64,000 bases of DNA from UBA6115 sp050953005 (GTDB lineage Bacteria > Bacillota > Clostridia > Christensenellales > Aristaeellaceae). The stretch is from contig JBMNLV010000008.1 of NCBI GenBank assembly GCA_050953005.1, positions 1 through 64,000 of the forward strand, read 5' to 3'. Shown here one piece after another: positions 52,086-62,454 of the stretch (positions are counted from its first letter, which is position 1; every line of letters starts with the position of its first letter). The notes beneath the pieces are model-generated. The model had not been told where the DNA came from. It saw only the letters and a program-made list of their open reading frames with translations, and did no database searches. The position numbers were made by a program, and so were the translations under genes.

Positions 52086-53468
52086 ATGCTCAAGGAATAC
52101 CGTACTATTCGTGAACTTGTCGGACCGCTGATGCTGGTGGAGGATGTCCAGGGCGTCACGTACAACGAACTGGTAGAAATCCGCGAGGCCAATGGCAATA
52201 TCCGCCGTGGCAAGGTGCTGGAGGTCGACGGATCGACTGCCCTTGTGCAGCTGTTTGAAAGCAGCAACAGCCTGCAGATGGACACCAGCACGGTGCGCTT
52301 TCTGGGCCGCAGCATTGAACTGTCGGTGTCCGAGGATATGCTTGGCCGCGTGTTTGACGGCATGGGCAACCCCAAAGACAACGGACCGGCCATTATCCCT
52401 GACAAGCGCATGGACATCAACGGCACACCGCTCAACCCGGCTGCTCGCGACTATCCCAGCGAGTTCATCCAGACGGGCATCTCGGTCATTGATGGGCTCA
52501 ACACCCTGGTGCGTGGCCAGAAGCTACCGGTTTTTTCGGGTTCCGGCCTGCCCCATGCCCAGTTGGCTACACAGATCGCCCGCCAGGCTCGTGTGCTTGG
52601 CCAGGACAGCAGATTCGCCGTGGTTTTTGCCGCCATCGGCATTACCTTTGAAGAAGCAGATTACTTCATCAGCGATTTTCGCCGCACCGGCGCCATTGAA
52701 CGCGCCGTGCTGTTCATGAACCTGGCCAATGATCCGGCCATTGAGCGTATCTCTACCCCTCGCATGGCGCTGACCGCCGCGGAATACCTTGCTTACGAAA
52801 AAGATATGCACGTGCTGGTCATTATGACCGACATCACAAATTATGCCGAAGCCCTGCGCGAGGTATCCGCCGCGCGCAAGGAGGTCCCGGGCCGCCGTGG
52901 CTACCCGGGCTATCTGTATACCGACCTGGCCAGCATGTATGAGCGGGCCGGCCGTATTATCGGCAAGAAAGGATCCATTACGCAGATTCCCATCCTGACC
53001 ATGCCTGAAGATGACAAGACCCATCCTATTCCCGATCTTACCGGCTACATCACCGAGGGACAGATCATTCTGAGCCGGGATTTGCACCGCCGCGGCATCA
53101 CGCCGCCCATAGATGCGCTACCTTCTTTGTCGCGGCTTAAAGATAAGGGCATTGGCGAGGGCAAGACCCGCAAGGATCACGCTGCCACCATGAACCAGTT
53201 GTTTGCCGCCTACTCTCGGGGTAAGGATGCCAAGGAGTTGGCCATTATCCTTGGCGAGGCTTCTTTGACGGACACTGACAAAAAATACGCGACTTTCGCG
53301 GATGCCTTTGAGCAGAAATATGTTTCCCAGGGCTATCAGACTGACCGCAGTATCGAGCAGACGCTGGACTTAGGCTGGGAACTGCTTAAAATTTTGCCGC
53401 GGGCGGAGCTCAAGCGGATCCGCGATGACATGCTGGATGAGTTTTTACCACCGGAAGAGGAGGCATAG
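52086..53468 (+). CDS. ntpB: V/A-type ATPase regulatory subunit B
   Basis: 460 residues, the non-catalytic nucleotide-binding-type subunit. FSGSGLPHAQLATQIARQA replaces a Walker A, as expected for B subunits; ITNYAEALREVSAARKEVPG and RRGYPGYLYTDLASMYERAG are family signatures. It overlaps nothing and is followed two bases later by ntpD. Confidence 0.97.
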   Translation: MLKEYRTIRELVGPLMLVEDVQGVTYNELVEIREANGNIRRGKVLEVDGSTALVQLFESSNSLQMDTSTVRFLGRSIELSVSEDMLGRVFDGMGNPKDNGPAIIPDKRMDINGTPLNPAARDYPSEFIQTGISVIDGLNTLVRGQKLPVFSGSGLPHAQLATQIARQARVLGQDSRFAVVFAAIGITFEEADYFISDFRRTGAIERAVLFMNLANDPAIERISTPRMALTAAEYLAYEKDMHVLVIMTDITNYAEALREVSAARKEVPGRRGYPGYLYTDLASMYERAGRIIGKKGSITQIPILTMPEDDKTHPIPDLTGYITEGQIILSRDLHRRGITPPIDALPSLSRLKDKGIGEGKTRKDHAATMNQLFAAYSRGKDAKELAIILGEASLTDTDKKYATFADAFEQKYVSQGYQTDRSIEQTLDLGWELLKILPRAELKRIRDDMLDEFLPPEEEA

Positions 53469-53470
53469 GC

Positions 53471-54109
53471 ATGTCTATCATGCGCGTTAACCCTACCCGG
53501 ATGGAACTGACCACCATGAAACGCAGGCTGGCCACAGCCAAGCGCGGTCACAAGCTGCTCAAGGACAAGCGTGATGAGCTGGTGCGACGTTTCATCCAGA
53601 TTGTCCGGGAGAACGCTTCCCTGCGTGAACAGGTAGAACAGGCCCTGGGCGGAGCGCTTCGGGATTTTTCGATGGCCAGCGCTGTGATGGAGCCGGGCGC
53701 TTTGTACCAAGCTTTGCTGTATCCGGCGCGCCAGGCGGCGTTTACTATGGACCGGCGCAACATCCTATCCGTTCGCGTACCGGTATTTCACATGGATGAG
53801 GATAGCTTGGGCAAAACGGTGCTGCCTTATGGGCTGGCGGAAACATCCGCCCAGCTTGACGGAGCGATAGAAACCATGGCGCAGGTGCTGCCGCTGTTGA
53901 TTAAATTGGCTGAGACAGAGAAGACTAGCAGCTTGCTGGCTGATGAAATCCAGAAAACCCGCCGGCGCGTCAATGCGCTTGAATATGTCATGATCCCGCA
54001 GTTTGAAGAGACCATCCGTTATATCACCATGAAGCTGGATGAGAACGAGCGCGGTGCGCTGACCCGTCTAATGAAAGTCAAGGACATGATTGCCGAGCGC
54101 GCGACATGA
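53471..54109 (+). CDS. ntpD: V/A-type ATPase subunit D (central shaft)
   Basis: 212 residues, helical rotor shaft. The N-terminal VNPTRMELTTMKRRLATAKR and GHKLLKDKRDELVRRF are diagnostic, as is the C-terminal VNALEYVMIPQFEETIRYI. Last gene of the nine-gene operon; a terminator hairpin follows at 54134. Confidence 0.95.
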   Translation: MSIMRVNPTRMELTTMKRRLATAKRGHKLLKDKRDELVRRFIQIVRENASLREQVEQALGGALRDFSMASAVMEPGALYQALLYPARQAAFTMDRRNILSVRVPVFHMDEDSLGKTVLPYGLAETSAQLDGAIETMAQVLPLLIKLAETEKTSSLLADEIQKTRRRVNALEYVMIPQFEETIRYITMKLDENERGALTRLMKVKDMIAERAT

Positions 54110-54133
54110 TTTCAAAAGGTTTTTCCTGAAAGC

Positions 54134-54169
54134 AAGAGACCTTTGAGCAGGCAGTCCCAAAGGTCTCTT
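54134..54169 (+). terminator. Terminator between the ATPase operon and the leftward amidohydrolase
   Basis: AAGAGACCTTTG (54134-54145) and CAAAGGTCTCTT (54158-54169) form a perfect 12-bp stem with a 12-base loop. The short T tract makes it plausible for both convergent transcripts. Confidence 0.7.
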
Positions 54170-54218
54170 CGAGCTTCATAGTTTTAAAGGATTGCGCTGA
54201 CCCGATTACCGGTTGTCT

Positions 54219-55361
54219 TTAATCAACCAATTGTCCCAGAATAAAAACCTTGATGACATTGCTTGCCACGGCGAAACAATCGCCATCCATCAGCACAATG
54301 TCAGCGTCTTTGCCTGTTTCCAGCGACCCGACCCTGTCGGAGATTCCTGAGTGGATAGCCGCGTTGATGGTGATGGCCTGAAGCGCATGGAAGGGATCCA
54401 TTCCGGACTTGACCGCCAGCGCTGCGCAAAGGGTAAGATATTCCTGGGGAATAACCGGTGCATCGGTGATGATGGAAACCTTGCAACCAGCTTTTGCCAG
54501 GATGCCGGGGGTTTCAAAGGTACGGTTACGCAGCTCGAACTTACTGGCACTTGATAATGAGGGGCCTATAGCCAGAGGAACATTTTCCTTGGCCAGTTCC
54601 TGAGCGATCAGGTGACCTTCGGTCACATGCTCCAGGGTGATATCCACATCAAATTCACGCGCGATGCGCAATGCCGTGAAGATGTCCTCGGTAGCGTGCG
54701 CATGTGCTTTAAGCGGCATCTGCTTGCGGATGACCGGCAGCAGTGCCTCCATTTTCATGTCAAAGGCCGGCGCCTTGCTGGGATCTTCCTCGGCTGCCTT
54801 TTTTTTGACTTCATATTCGCGCGCTTTAAACAGCGCCTCGCGCAGTTTGCCGGCCGTGGTCATACGGCTGGAATCACTTTTGTCGCGGTAGACGCGCTTG
54901 GGGTTTTCGCCAAAAGCGCACTTCATGCTTGTTTCCATTTTGACCAGCATATCGTCCACACGCTTGCCGACAGTTTTGACCGCCACAAAGGTTCCGCCCA
55001 GTATATCGGCGCTGCCCGGTCCGGTATTGACAGTGGTGACTCCGGCCAGGGCAGCAGCGCGCAAGTGCGGCTGCATGGGTTTAAAACCGTCAATTCCCCG
55101 CAGCTGTGGGCTGATAATGTCATTGATTTCATTATAATCGCTGCCTTCATAGCCAATTCCATAACCATCCAGGCCAATATGGCTGTGCGCATCGATGAAG
55201 CCCGGGTAGACCAGCAAGCCCTTGGCGTCCACTGTCTGCGCGCCGAAGGCGCTGATATTTTTCGCGATTTTACTGATTTTGCCATCCTTGACCAGAATAT
55301 CCGCTATCCTGCCTTCCGGATGGATCGCATCGTGAATTTCACCGCCTTTGATGAGCAACAT
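54219..55361 (-). CDS. Metal-dependent amidohydrolase
   Basis: 380 residues from the ATG at 55359-55361 (AGGAG site). Metal-site motifs of the amidohydrolase superfamily: GFIDAHSHIG (HxH, about 55-64), a lysine-containing central strand, KAHAHATEDI (H) and EHVTEGH (H), and SIITDAPVIP (D). It resembles imidazolonepropionase/dipeptidase-like enzymes that open amide rings. Sixteen bases after the oxidoreductase gene, so one transcription unit. Substrate not predictable. Confidence 0.88.
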   Translation of the reverse strand: MLLIKGGEIHDAIHPEGRIADILVKDGKISKIAKNISAFGAQTVDAKGLLVYPGFIDAHSHIGLDGYGIGYEGSDYNEINDIISPQLRGIDGFKPMQPHLRAAALAGVTTVNTGPGSADILGGTFVAVKTVGKRVDDMLVKMETSMKCAFGENPKRVYRDKSDSSRMTTAGKLREALFKAREYEVKKKAAEEDPSKAPAFDMKMEALLPVIRKQMPLKAHAHATEDIFTALRIAREFDVDITLEHVTEGHLIAQELAKENVPLAIGPSLSSASKFELRNRTFETPGILAKAGCKVSIITDAPVIPQEYLTLCAALAVKSGMDPFHALQAITINAAIHSGISDRVGSLETGKDADIVLMDGDCFAVASNVIKVFILGQLVD

Positions 55362-55377
55362 AATATGGTCTCCTTCT

Positions 55378-56430
55378 CTATAGTTTAATTTCAGCTTCCT
55401 GTTCACTGGAATCATAGATGGCTTGCATGATCTGCGCGGTCAGGATGACGGTGTCAATGTGGCTGGGCAGCTTTTTGCCGGTTTGTACGCAGTCAATGAA
55501 CTCGTCAATTTCCCGCTGGAACATGTTCTCGCTCTTGAAGCTGGGTGTAATGGTTTGCAGCATGCCATCCTTGGCGGTGTACAGCGTATAGTTGCCGCCG
55601 TACTGCAGCCGGATGCCAGCCTTGTCGCCCATGAAATCGATATAAGCCTCTCTCTCTCCGATATTTTGCGCCCATGCGCCATGAACGGTGATGACCGGTC
55701 CCTGGGTGCGGATGAGCGCAGTGACCGAGTCATCAACATCATAGGTACCACCGGAAATATGAGGGCCGGCCCACATATCGGTATACACATAGTTGTCAAT
55801 GTCCCGTCCCAGCTTACAAAAGGCCTGTCCGCTTACAGTGCGCGGGACCGGGTCGCCGCAGCAATACATAACGATATCCAGATAATGTACGCCCCAGTCA
55901 ATCAGGGCGCCGCCCCCGGCAATGGCTTTGGTAGTAAAAGCGCCGCCCAGGCCAGGGATAGAGCGGTGCGCGCGGAAAGACACATAGACATGATAAATCT
56001 CGCCCAGCTCACCCTGATCAATGTGGCGCTTGATGTGGCGCACGGCGTCATTAAAGCGGTTAACCACGCCGATGTTAAGCGTCATTCCGGTTTCATGCTG
56101 CGCTTTTTGCATCGCCAGCGCCTCATCATAGGTACGCGCCGCCGGCTTTTCACACAGCACATGTTTGCCCGCGCGCATGCAGTCAATGGCGATTTGCGCA
56201 TGAACGTTGTTGGGCGTACAGATGCTGACTGCCTGTACCTGTAGATCTTTGAGGATTTCACGATAGTCGGTCACAGCCTTACCGGCGCCATAGGTCTTCA
56301 CGGCTTTCTCTGCGCGTTCGGGGATAATGTCACAAAAATAGAGCACCTGAGCGTCTTTGTTTTTCATGTAACTGGGAATGTGGGCGGCATTGGCGATGGT
56401 ACCGCATCCAATTACTGCAACCTTGACCAT
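55378..56430 (-). CDS. Gfo/Idh/MocA-family oxidoreductase
   Basis: 350 residues from the ATG at 56428-56430 (AGGAGG site). N-terminal NAD(P)-binding fold VAVIGCGTIANAAHIPSYMK (GxGxxA) and the family EKP motif (HVLCEKPAARTYDEALAM, about 93-110). C-terminal substrate domain with GGGALIDWGVHYLDIVMYCC, which holds the catalytic D..H pair. Probably oxidises a sugar or cyclitol. First gene of a unit with the amidohydrolase. Confidence 0.93.
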   Translation of the reverse strand: MVKVAVIGCGTIANAAHIPSYMKNKDAQVLYFCDIIPERAEKAVKTYGAGKAVTDYREILKDLQVQAVSICTPNNVHAQIAIDCMRAGKHVLCEKPAARTYDEALAMQKAQHETGMTLNIGVVNRFNDAVRHIKRHIDQGELGEIYHVYVSFRAHRSIPGLGGAFTTKAIAGGGALIDWGVHYLDIVMYCCGDPVPRTVSGQAFCKLGRDIDNYVYTDMWAGPHISGGTYDVDDSVTALIRTQGPVITVHGAWAQNIGEREAYIDFMGDKAGIRLQYGGNYTLYTAKDGMLQTITPSFKSENMFQREIDEFIDCVQTGKKLPSHIDTVILTAQIMQAIYDSSEQEAEIKL

Positions 56431-56822
56431 TTTGACCTCCTGGTTTTTGTTTAATGATAGCACAAAAACATTGCTATCTCAACGCGATGTGCCAAAACTC
56501 ATATGCATTTCTTGAGGAGTGCCAGCTTTGTTTCACAAGCGGGCGGATTATGTCCCACGATAATTATTACAGATACGCAACAAACCATCCTTGTGTTGCG
56601 TCTAATAAATAGGATCTATCCGATTTTTATGCTTTAACATTATGAACGAAAGGAGAAAGCTAACAAGTTGTAAAATATTCGCAAATATTACGAGACAATC
56701 ATTTTACTGAATTGACACAATTATGCGGACGTGCCTATACTTGAATTGCTTAAAGGGGTTAATGACGGGCGGGACTGCCGACACCCTCTCCCCGGAGCCA
56801 ACATGATTAAGGAGGTTTCCCA
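56431..56822. other. Divergent intergenic region
   Basis: 392 bases between the leftward oxidoreductase and the rightward binding-protein gene. It holds the promoter at 56712-56741. No RNA structure or gene was recognised in the remainder. Confidence 0.6.
56712..56741 (+). promoter_or_regulatory. Promoter of the second ABC importer region
   Basis: TTGACA (56712-56717), 18 bases, TATACT (56736-56741), 82 bases before the ATG at 56823. Confidence 0.75.
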
Positions 56823-59186
56823 ATGAACTTGCGTCGTCATCATACACGGAGGATTATCCGTCATAGTCTGTTGTTATTGCTTGTCCTTTGCCTGCTACCG
56901 ATGGTATCCCTGCCCGCTCTGGCGGAGAGCAAGACGATCACCAACTTATTTGGCGGCACATTGATGGATACCTACGATAGCATCTTCTCTGCTGCGCGAG
57001 CCGGAGACACCCTTTATTTTATAACCCAAAAAGCACTGTATTCTTTTGGCCCCGGAGATCAGGCTGCCGTAAAACGCGCGGATTTTTCGAAGCGGATGTG
57101 GAACTATGGCGTGGAGGATCCGTCTGCCCAGGCGTGAGCCGCAAATCTCCAGCCTGCTCTCGGACGGGCAGACCCTGTACGCCCTGGACAATGAGGCCCA
57201 AACCCTCTACATCATCGAGATTCAGGATGCGAACAAGTGCAATTCAAAAATCCTCTAGCACTGCCAATGGAAGAGTTTGTGGACGGTGAACCTCCCTATG
57301 TGTATGTTGAGTCACCGGAATGGGCCAGGATCCTGGACGGCCGGCTGTATCATGAAGAAGACAGAATTATGAGGATCATCCTGCCGACCTGTTCAGCTAT
57401 GATTTGACCACAGGCGAAAAAAAGGAGCATCAAGTCAATCACCTGGTCGCCGTGGATGCGTACAAGGACGGCAAGTTCATCGCGGCGGTATATGACATCA
57501 ACAACAGTTACGACCCTGAAACAGGTACTATGCGCAAGCCGGAGCTGGCTGTTTTTGATCCGGCTGATGACAGCCTGATGGCGCTGGACGCCTTTCTGCC
57601 CATCGGTGGGGACTTCACGGACTCAGTGGGCAGCATCTACTATGACCCGGCGGAGGATTGCCTGTATACCTACACCGATACAGACCTCTACCGCCTTGAG
57701 GAGGGATTTAAGACCAAGCGCCTCATTGGGTATTTGCCAATGTTCGGCGCCTACGGCAACATTAAAAACGGAGGCCTGCTGCCCCTGCCGGACGGGCGTT
57801 TGGCGGTCACTTTCGGTGTCAGCACTTTTATCCGTGAACGCACTGAAAGGGGTCTGGAAGGCGTAACGGTTTTGTCCTTTGCCGGCGGCATGGATAACCC
57901 GGACATGCTGATCCGCGTCCTGATGGATATGGACAATGTGGTGCTTCGCCGCGTTGAGGGCCTGCAATACAATTATCTGTCACCGGAGCAGCTTGCCTCA
58001 ATGTTCCTGACCAAGTCCTTCGAAGTGGATATCCTGCCCATCAATGCTTATGCTTTTGACCTGGACAAGCTCATTGAGAAGGGATACCTGGCAGACCTGT
58101 CAGGAAGCCAGCTTATCAGTAATTATGTTGGCCGCATCCAGCCCAATCTCAGCAAGGCGGTCTTGAAGGATGGCAAGGTGTATGCTGTGCCGGTCGGCCT
58201 GTTGGTTTTTCCGATGTCCGCTTATGTCAAGCCGTTTGAAGAGCTGAACCTTGAGATGCCTGCCACTATCAAGGAGCTGCTGGTATTGACCCGCAAGTGG
58301 GCGGAGGGCTTTGGGGAGGAAAATCCTGAATACACTCTTATCAGCAACGAATATGATATCAGAAAGGCGCTGACAAGACTGGTCATGGACAGCTACATCA
58401 ATACCGCCTTTGGCGCAGGAGAGGATCTGGTATTTGACACCCCGCTGTTTCGGGAGCTGATGGGAGAAATTGAAACCATTCCCTATGGTGACATGAGCCA
58501 GGAGATTGACTGGGACACCCCGGAAGGTCAGGCTGCCGGTGAGGAATTCTTCCAAAAGAAGGGGTTGATTGAAACCGGCATGGGGTATGAGCCGTGTTAT
58601 TCTGTCGGAATGAATAATTCAGGCGAACACCAGTTCAAACCTTTGATTCTCCCCCTGGATCATGGCATGTCTGCCTTTCACCAGGCTGATCTCACCATGC
58701 TGTCTGTCCTATCCAATTCAAAAAATCAAGCTGCAGCCATCGAACTGATTGAGCGCTATCTGTCAAAGCTTGATTTGCTGGATCTGGCAGCCATGGATAC
58801 CAGCGTTACCGAGGCTATTCCCAATAAGGATTATGAGAAAACCCTGGCCGACCTCGCCAGGCAGATCACGCATATGGAGCAAATAATTGATAAGGCGGAG
58901 GGCGCAGCGAAAAGCAACCTTGAAGAGAACCTCAAGTATTCCAAGGAATACTATGAGCAATTTAAACAGACCGGTCAATACCTGGCTACCGCCGAAGACC
59001 TGGTCCAGATGCATGAGGTTGTAAGCAAGTTGTATGTGATGAATGGCCTGATGAATGCGCAGCGCCAGGCGCTCTGGAGTGAACCGAGACCTGTCTGAGC
59101 AGTATATCGACGGAGCCATCACGCTGGATCAATTCATCAAGCAGGCTGATGACAAACTGCGCCTGGTTCGCATGGAATACCAATAA
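56823..59186 (+). pseudogene. Extracellular solute-binding protein gene broken by several frameshifts
   Basis: Signal peptide HSLLLLLVLCLLPMVSLPAL and about 95 residues (SKTITNLFGGTLMDTYDSIF...) in the first frame, which stops at 57137. Coding then continues in other frames: ISSLLSDGQTLYALDNEAQT (to a TAG near 57258), LPMEEFVDGEPPYVYVESPE (to near 57405), then the main open frame 57404-59098 (GKFIAAVYDINNSYDPETGT; WAEGFGEENPEYTLISNEYD). A last shift leads to SEQYIDGAITLDQFIKQADD, ending at 59184-59186. At least four frameshifts. It sits in front of two sugar permeases, so it would have been their binding protein, with an N-terminal propeller-like extension. Loss of function or assembly errors are the alternatives. 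Confidence 0.8.
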
Positions 59187-59229
59187 ACCAAACCGGCTGG
59201 TTTTGTTTCACGCCAGCTTACTTTAAGAA

Positions 59230-59267
59230 ATAGCCAGCGGGCGGCGACTTCACCCGCTGACTATTTT
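59230..59267 (+). terminator. Rho-independent terminator after the broken binding-protein gene
   Basis: ATAG-C-CAGCGGG pairs with CCCGCTG-A-CTAT around an 11-base loop and is followed by TTTT. It lies between the binding-protein gene and its permeases, so it probably attenuates transcription within the operon. Confidence 0.7.
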
Positions 59268-59320
59268 CCAAATGTATTCTGCGGGCTGGCTGAAACAGCC
59301 TGTCGGGGAAAGTATTAGGC

Positions 59321-60172
59321 ATGTTTACCAAAAAAAGGAGCCTGTGGCTATTCTTGCTTCCGGGCTTGACAGGGTTGATGATATTTCATCTTGTACCTTT
59401 CCTGGGCGGTATTTATTTCAGCTTGACTGACGGCACCGTACACAACCGACTGGTCTGGTTTGCCAACTATCGCCGCGTCTGGGCCAACCAGGCTTTTCAG
59501 TCCGGGCTGCGCAATTCTCTTGAGTTGTCATTGCTAAGTGCGCCTTTGATTTTTGTGCTCAGTTTCATCCTAGCCATTATGCTTAAGTCTCTCAAAGAGC
59601 GCAGTTTACCCTACCGCAACATCCTGCTGATGCCTTACCTGATACCCTCATCAGCGTTGCTGATTATCTGGATGGTGTTGTTTGACTATGGCGGCGCAAT
59701 CAACCGTTTACTCAGCTTTCTGGGCATAGAGCGTGTCATGTGGCTGGAATCCGGCGCGTTGCGTATGCCGATTGTGCTGTTATATGTCTGGAAAAATATC
59801 GGATTTTCAATCGTTATCTTCTCAGCTGCCCTGCAATCGGTGCCTGATGAGTATTATGAGTTTGCGCGTCTGGAGGGCGCAGGCCCTGTGTGCCAGGCCA
59901 GGAAAATCACCCTACCGTTGGTCTTGCCGACTGCCTTTCTGGTTTTTGTGTTGGCTTGGGTCAATGCCTTTAAAATCTTTAAGGAAGTGTACTTCATCGG
60001 CGGAGCCTACCCGCGCGAGGAGGTGTATACCCTGCAGCACTTCATGAACAACCGCTTTGCCAAGCTGGAATACCAGGATGTAACCACTGCGGCATATTCC
60101 TTCGCGGTCATAGTACTGATGCTCTTTGCGATGCTGTATATGCGACAGGGGGTTCGCGGCCATGAGCATTAA
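59321..60172 (+). CDS. ABC sugar transporter permease, MalF type
   Basis: 283 residues, about six membrane helices, with the EAA loop EFARLEGAGPVCQARKITLP near residues 185-204. N-terminal LFLLPGLTGLMIFHLVPFLG is typical of the family. It overlaps the next permease start by 11 bases. Its binding protein upstream is broken, so function may be impaired or served by another protein. Confidence 0.92.
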   Translation: MFTKKRSLWLFLLPGLTGLMIFHLVPFLGGIYFSLTDGTVHNRLVWFANYRRVWANQAFQSGLRNSLELSLLSAPLIFVLSFILAIMLKSLKERSLPYRNILLMPYLIPSSALLIIWMVLFDYGGAINRLLSFLGIERVMWLESGALRMPIVLLYVWKNIGFSIVIFSAALQSVPDEYYEFARLEGAGPVCQARKITLPLVLPTAFLVFVLAWVNAFKIFKEVYFIGGAYPREEVYTLQHFMNNRFAKLEYQDVTTAAYSFAVIVLMLFAMLYMRQGVRGHEH

Positions 60173-61043
60173 GATAAGTGTTAGGCGCCGGCCCCGTTCT
60201 TTTGGAAGAATGATGAGCACCCTGGCGCTGGTTGTCATCTGTGCCCTGGTATTGCTGCCTATTGTGATGACCTTTCTTTATTCCTTTTTTCCCATGTCGG
60301 AAATGAAAGCTTTCCTGAGCACCCGCAACAATTACGAGCAGGTGCGCTTCATGGATATCCTACTGGCGCCGTCCATCGTTTCCCTGCGGCAGTACTATGA
60401 CCTGCTGATTGATAAGCCGGTCTATTTACAGTTGTTTATGAACTCGGTCAAGTACACCCTGGCCATCCTGGCTGGTCAGTCTGTCTTTATCCCCGCCCTG
60501 GCCTACGCGTTGAGCCGCTTTCGTTTTAGAGGCAGGGAACTGCTGTTTTTCATGATTTTGATGCTGATGCTGTTGCCTTTCCAGGTGACCATGGCGCCCA
60601 GCGTGCTCACCATGCGTGCCCTGGGGCTGATGAACACGCCTTGGGCTGTTATCCTGCCGATGATGTTTTCACCCTTTTATATCTTTCTGGTGCGCCAGTT
60701 TATGATATCCATCCCGGGGGAAATGATGGAGGCCGGGTTAATGGATGGGGCAGGCACCATCCGCAGTTTTTTCCATGTGATACTGCCGTTATCAAAGCCC
60801 ATTATGGGCGCAGCGGCTGCGCTGTCCTTTGCGGATAGTTGGAACCTGGTCGAGCAGCCTTTGATTTACCTGTCCAATATGCAAAACGCGATGCCGCTGT
60901 CGGTGATGTTTAACACTTTCAGCTCTACAGAACAGGGAGTGGTGTTTGCGGCGGCCGCGCTGTACATCCTGCCGGCGCTGTTGATTTACTCTTATTTTCA
61001 GGAGGATATCCTGCTTGGTATTCAGCTAAGCGATATGAAATGA
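60162..61043 (+). CDS. ABC sugar transporter permease, MalG type
   Basis: 293 residues from ATG 60162 inside the end of the previous gene. Six membrane helices and the EAA loop GEMMEAGLMDGAGTIRSFFH then VILPLSKP. It has an unusually long first periplasmic segment (FLSTRNNYEQVRFMDILLAP). Pairs with the MalF-type permease. Seven bases separate it from the adaptor gene, so the two transport functions are on one transcript. Confidence 0.92.
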   Translation: MSIKISVRRRPRSFGRMMSTLALVVICALVLLPIVMTFLYSFFPMSEMKAFLSTRNNYEQVRFMDILLAPSIVSLRQYYDLLIDKPVYLQLFMNSVKYTLAILAGQSVFIPALAYALSRFRFRGRELLFFMILMLMLLPFQVTMAPSVLTMRALGLMNTPWAVILPMMFSPFYIFLVRQFMISIPGEMMEAGLMDGAGTIRSFFHVILPLSKPIMGAAAALSFADSWNLVEQPLIYLSNMQNAMPLSVMFNTFSSTEQGVVFAAAALYILPALLIYSYFQEDILLGIQLSDMK

Positions 61044-61050
61044 GGCAAGC

Positions 61051-62454
61051 ATGAGGAAACGCAAAACACTCAAATGGTTGGTTGTGTTTGTAACAGTACT
61101 GTTGGTTAGCCTGTTTTTCTCACGTACTGTGCAGACCATTACAACACCCAAAATACAGAAGATTTCAGCCACGCGCGGCCGGCTGGAGGAAAAGATCCCG
61201 GTGCCTGCCAGCCTGGTTTTTACCCAGGGCGAGGAAGTCTATATTCAACAGGCCAAGAAACTGAATCTGTCCATTACTGAGGTGTTGGCGCAGCAGGGGT
61301 TCTTTGTCAAAAAGGGCGATTTGCTTGCCCGTGCTGAGATGCCTGTATACCAGGAAGAGTTTGACAAACTCAGACTAGACTATAACAGGGCTGTGCGTGA
61401 ACTGAGCGATCATATGCTGACCAATGTGCGCCTGGCAAAGGATTCCCCGCACAACCAGCTTGAAGATAGCTATTATGATGCGGCGCAGGTTTACTATGAC
61501 CTGCGCATGCAGGCGCAGGAAAAGGCAGCGGCGCTGTCATATGAATTGCCCGAGGACATCAACACCTGGGGACGTGCGCCTGAGCCGGAGGTGACACCGC
61601 GGCCTCAGACCAACCCTACTCCTTCGCCGGCGCCTTTGGCGCAGATGCCTGAGGAGATGAAAGATATCATGCAGTCTGCCTATGAGGCTTGGCTGGCGTC
61701 TGAGGAAATTTACAGCGAGGTCAGGCGCATTTATATCGGCAGCAGCAAAATCAGGCGCACACCGCAGGCGACCTTTGACTACATCAAAAAGATTTACGAA
61801 CTGCGCCGGGCTTTGGACACGCAGGGAAAAAAGATGCTGGAGTTTACTCAGTTAAGCAGCGGCATGGATGAGATTCGCGCGCCCCACAATGGCTATTTGA
61901 TTTCCTTTACCCTAAAAAAAGGGGACAGTTATGACGGCAGCAAGGCTTTGTATATCATCAGCAAGGAGGGGGAATTGCCCACCCTCAAGGCTGACATCAC
62001 CGATATTAAAAAAACCATCGCGCAAGGCACTGCGGCAGAGCTGGAAGGTGTCCCACTGACAGTCAGTGAGATTGTCCTGGAGGCGATGGGTAAAAAGTAT
62101 GCTGTCATCGCCTTAAGTGAGGATACAATATCGCGTCTGGGAGGCATCGGCAAGCTGATCACTAACCCGCTTACCATCACCCTGTTATACAAGGCACAGC
62201 GAACCACCACCTTGCTTCCGGCCAGCGCGGTGCGTACGGATTCTGATGGCAGCAGCTATGTCTTTGCGGTTCAGCAAAACTGGGGTGGTTTGTTGGGGAA
62301 TATGCAGTATATTCTGAAGAAGCAGCCGATTTCCGTTCTTGAAAAATCCAACAGGTTGGTCGCCATCAGCGAGGACCTGAGCTACCTTGAAATCGCAGAT
62401 CGGGAGGATCGCATGGTGAGCGATGGTCAAGTGGTCATGGAATATGTGGATTAA
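61051..62454 (+). CDS. Membrane-fusion/efflux adaptor-like protein (HlyD/MacA-type)
   Basis: 467 residues. N-terminal membrane anchor (LKWLVVFVTVLLVSLFFS). Then beta-barrel/lipoyl-like segments split by a long helical hairpin: VYIQQAKKLNLSITEVLAQQ, GFFVKKGDLLARAEMPVYQE and, after the hairpin, MDEIRAPHNGYLISFTLKKG, the second half of a lipoyl domain. A proline-rich linker (PEVTPRPQTNPTPSPAP, about 179-195) interrupts the hairpin, which is unusual. Followed by a MacB-like permease gene, so the pair likely forms an export or signalling complex. The ATPase partner is not in the window. Confidence 0.75.
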   Translation: MRKRKTLKWLVVFVTVLLVSLFFSRTVQTITTPKIQKISATRGRLEEKIPVPASLVFTQGEEVYIQQAKKLNLSITEVLAQQGFFVKKGDLLARAEMPVYQEEFDKLRLDYNRAVRELSDHMLTNVRLAKDSPHNQLEDSYYDAAQVYYDLRMQAQEKAAALSYELPEDINTWGRAPEPEVTPRPQTNPTPSPAPLAQMPEEMKDIMQSAYEAWLASEEIYSEVRRIYIGSSKIRRTPQATFDYIKKIYELRRALDTQGKKMLEFTQLSSGMDEIRAPHNGYLISFTLKKGDSYDGSKALYIISKEGELPTLKADITDIKKTIAQGTAAELEGVPLTVSEIVLEAMGKKYAVIALSEDTISRLGGIGKLITNPLTITLLYKAQRTTTLLPASAVRTDSDGSSYVFAVQQNWGGLLGNMQYILKKQPISVLEKSNRLVAISEDLSYLEIADREDRMVSDGQVVMEYVD

